A stretch of 64,000 nucleotides of DNA from Alsobacter sp045348435 (GTDB lineage: Bacteria > Pseudomonadota > Alphaproteobacteria > Rhizobiales > Beijerinckiaceae): assembly GCF_045348435.1 (NCBI RefSeq), contig NZ_CP157484.1:3162001-3226000 (forward strand), written 5' to 3'. Below the pieces are notes generated by a model, which was not told the DNA's origin, made no database searches, and saw nothing but the letters and a program-made list of their open reading frames with translations. A program made the position numbers and the translations under genes. Shown piece after piece: positions 62,765 to 64,000 of this stretch. Position 1 is the stretch's first letter. The number at the start of each line of letters is the position of its first letter.

Positions 62765-63070
62765 ATGCGATCCAGGTCAGTCTTGAAGTATTCCCCGGCG
62801 CAACCAAGGACGCCGGCAGGCCAACAAGGCGCAGGCCAATGGACAGACGCGCCGAACGGCGTCGAACTCGATCCACTCGATCTGATCCTGCAAATCTCAT
62901 ACGACTTCGGCAGCTTGATAGCCGAGGTTCCGTATAGCGGCGGCAGGCTCTGCGTTTATCGCTTTTCCTTCGGCGATGTCATCGCGGAAGGCCCGGCCCG
63001 CTTCGCGTGCCCAACTTGGACGACGCCTGCCGCCGTTTCGCATGGGATCCTTCTCAACGACAATCGCTGA
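62765..63070 (+). CDS. Hypothetical protein of the adk-rpsM cassette, first gene
   Basis: A 101-residue protein preceded by a strong GGAGG six bases before the ATG. The N-terminal part has KYSPAQPRTPAGQQGAGQWT, which resembles a short RxPAGxxxGGQW-type motif I associate, from general knowledge, with proteins of mobile or secreted nature in alphaproteobacteria. The rest (LDPLDLILQISYDFGSLIAE, RLCVYRFSFGD) has no family I recognise. Codon use is visibly less GC-rich than in the neighbours. It lies seven bases before the second cassette gene, so both are in one operon. Confidence 0.65.
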   Translation: MRSRSVLKYSPAQPRTPAGQQGAGQWTDAPNGVELDPLDLILQISYDFGSLIAEVPYSGGRLCVYRFSFGDVIAEGPARFACPTWTTPAAVSHGILLNDNR

Positions 63071-63077
63071 GGACGAA

Positions 63078-63425
63078 ATGGTCAGTCTTTCCGATATTCT
63101 GAAGAACTTCGCAATTTCTCCTGCTGCCGAGCAAGCTCTAGGAGGGATCGAGGCACGATTTCAGGAAAAAACGCTCCAAGAACCCGCCGCCCTCTGTCTC
63201 GCTTGGGGGCGAATAAGACCCAAGGGTGCGCTTCCAGACGAAGGACTCCTCATCGGGGCGTACACGTCTGCGCAATTGAAACAGATTCCACAGGACGCGA
63301 TAGGCGTGTTCGGAAACAGAAAGCTCGTCTTTTTCATCACTGAAAAACACTTTGACCACTTCGCAGGCAAGATGCTGGATTGGTCACAAGACAAAGGCCT
63401 TTTTCTCCGGCCGGCTGACCGGTGA
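63078..63425 (+). CDS. Hypothetical protein of the adk-rpsM cassette, second gene
   Basis: A 115-residue soluble protein with no recognised domain; TGAGGACGAA precedes the ATG at 63078. It contains an alternating helix-strand pattern (SDILKNFAISPAAEQALGGI, LLIGAYTSAQLKQIP, KLVFFITEKHFDHF) and no cysteine-rich or membrane part. A longer overlapping frame from 62976 exists but would read through the first gene. Its orientation is opposite to adk and rpsM. Confidence 0.65.
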   Translation: MVSLSDILKNFAISPAAEQALGGIEARFQEKTLQEPAALCLAWGRIRPKGALPDEGLLIGAYTSAQLKQIPQDAIGVFGNRKLVFFITEKHFDHFAGKMLDWSQDKGLFLRPADR

Positions 63426-63428
63426 CCA

Positions 63429-63451
63429 ACCCTGCCGTGTCACGGCAGGGT
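63429..63451. terminator. Inverted repeat between the cassette and adk
   Basis: ACCCTGCCGTG-T-CACGGCAGGGT is a perfect 11-bp inverted repeat four bases after the second cassette gene stop and about 24 bases from the adk stop. It would work as a bidirectional terminator for converging genes, although no T-run is present. Confidence 0.5.
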
Positions 63452-63474
63452 CAGTCCCGGTGGGGGACTTAAGC

Positions 63475-64000
63475 CTAACCCCCGATCGCCGCCTTCATGG
63501 CCTCTGTCACCGCGTCGATGGGCTGCATGCCGTCGATGCGCTTCAGGCGGTCGGTCTTCTCATAATAGGGAGACACCACGGCGGTGTCGCGGTTGTAGGC
63601 GGCCAGGCGGGTCTTGAAGACCTCCGGATCGTCGTCCTTGCGCACCGGCAGGCCGGCCGCGGCCGTCTCCTCGGCGCGCTTGACGATGCGGTGCACCAGC
63701 GCATCCTGGTCGACCACCAGCTCGACGACCGAGTCGAGCTTCAGGCCTTTCGCCTCGAGCATCCTGTCCAGGGCTTCGGCCTGCGCGACCGTGCGCGGGA
63801 AGCCGTCCAGGATGAAGCCTCGCTTGGCGTCGGCCTCCTCGATGCGGTCGGCCACGATGCCGATGACGATGTCGTCGGAGACGAGCCCGCCCGCCTCCAT
63901 GACCGCCTTGGCCTTGAGGCCGATCGGCGTGCCGGCCGAAACGGCGGCGCGGAGCATGTCGCCGGTCGACAGCTGGGGGATGCCCAACCTCTCCACCAGC
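63475..64000 (-). CDS. adk: Adenylate kinase, 5' partial
   Basis: The 3' part of an adenylate kinase is visible (about 175 residues); the N-terminal P-loop lies beyond the window. Seen are RLGIPQLSTGDMLRAAV (AMP site), GFILDGFPRTVAQAEALD with the DGFPRT motif, and a short lid around VLHRIVKRAEE-like text without the zinc cysteines. It converts AMP and ATP to two ADP. The frame is open to 64000, so the start is outside. It is normally adjacent to rpsM in this cluster. Confidence 0.95.
   Translation of the reverse strand, partial: LVERLGIPQLSTGDMLRAAVSAGTPIGLKAKAVMEAGGLVSDDIVIGIVADRIEEADAKRGFILDGFPRTVAQAEALDRMLEAKGLKLDSVVELVVDQDALVHRIVKRAEETAAAGLPVRKDDDPEVFKTRLAAYNRDTAVVSPYYEKTDRLKRIDGMQPIDAVTEAMKAAIGG

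Overview
The window is high-GC DNA from an alphaproteobacterium, most likely of the order Hyphomicrobiales (Rhizobiales); the genus cannot be fixed from sequence alone. The evidence is the divK-pleD pair next to a DUF3572 gene and a zinc-ribbon dinB, an rpmG copy lacking cysteines, an EipB (DUF1849) periplasmic protein, DUF1489, the ATP12 chaperone, a phasin, and the adk-rpsM-rpsK-rpoA-rplQ ribosomal cluster. Nearly all of it is chromosomal housekeeping and catabolic DNA. There are no CRISPR arrays, integrases, transposases or recognisable prophage genes.

Layout. 0-1.2 kb: the 3' part of a phospholipase-D-fold protein. 1.3-5.6 kb: rpmG, divK-pleD (c-di-GMP and cell-cycle signalling), DUF3572 and dinB. 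5.6-11.3 kb: EipB, a RidA-like protein, a GDPD, a DUF482-type acyltransferase, a small secreted protein, a HIT protein and the azlCD exporter. 11.6-15.2 kb: clpS-clpA proteolysis and a phasin. 15.5-19.9 kb: a D,D-carboxypeptidase with a SPOR domain, a membrane J-protein, a VWA protein and DUF1489. 20-24.2 kb: methylcrotonyl-CoA carboxylase (both subunits, with a Uma2 nuclease gene between them). 24.3-34.6 kb: small membrane proteins, a rhodanese, DUF599, DUF3253, an RraA-like protein, an aldo/keto reductase, lipB, an orphan SpoA-domain protein, tRNA-Leu(GAG), a polysaccharide deacetylase, an acyltransferase, mgtE and a GH25 lysozyme lipoprotein. 34.7-45.7 kb: isovaleryl-CoA dehydrogenase, then a long + strand run of GST, SDR, a three-subunit flavin/iron-sulphur amine dehydrogenase and a five-gene peptide-type ABC importer. 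45.7-52.2 kb: propionyl-CoA carboxylase subunits pccA and pccB with four unrelated genes. 52.3-59.8 kb: Ohr, ATP12, HAD phosphatase, two Flp pilins, rluC-crcB-rarA and a DegP-type protease. 59.9-64 kb: the ribosomal alpha operon and the 3' part of adk.

How the genes work together. Isovaleryl-CoA dehydrogenase, methylcrotonyl-CoA carboxylase and propionyl-CoA carboxylase are steps of branched-chain amino acid breakdown, although they lie in three separate loci. The SDR, dehydrogenase and ABC importer genes look like an uptake and oxidation module for an imino or amino acid or opine-like compound. DivK and PleD belong to the network that controls CtrA. Two sites resembling CtrA boxes are visible in the same window, upstream of a DUF599 gene and of the SPOR carboxypeptidase.

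The best candidate for something undescribed is a two-gene cassette of unknown function at 62.7-63.45 kb. It has visibly lower GC, its own promoter and the opposite orientation, and it sits between adk and rpsM inside the ribosomal protein cluster. Other points of interest are two Flp pilins sharing a C-terminal CxDGxC motif, a phasin promoter with 30-bp-phased direct repeats, and palindromic repeat elements in the rpsM-rpsK gap.
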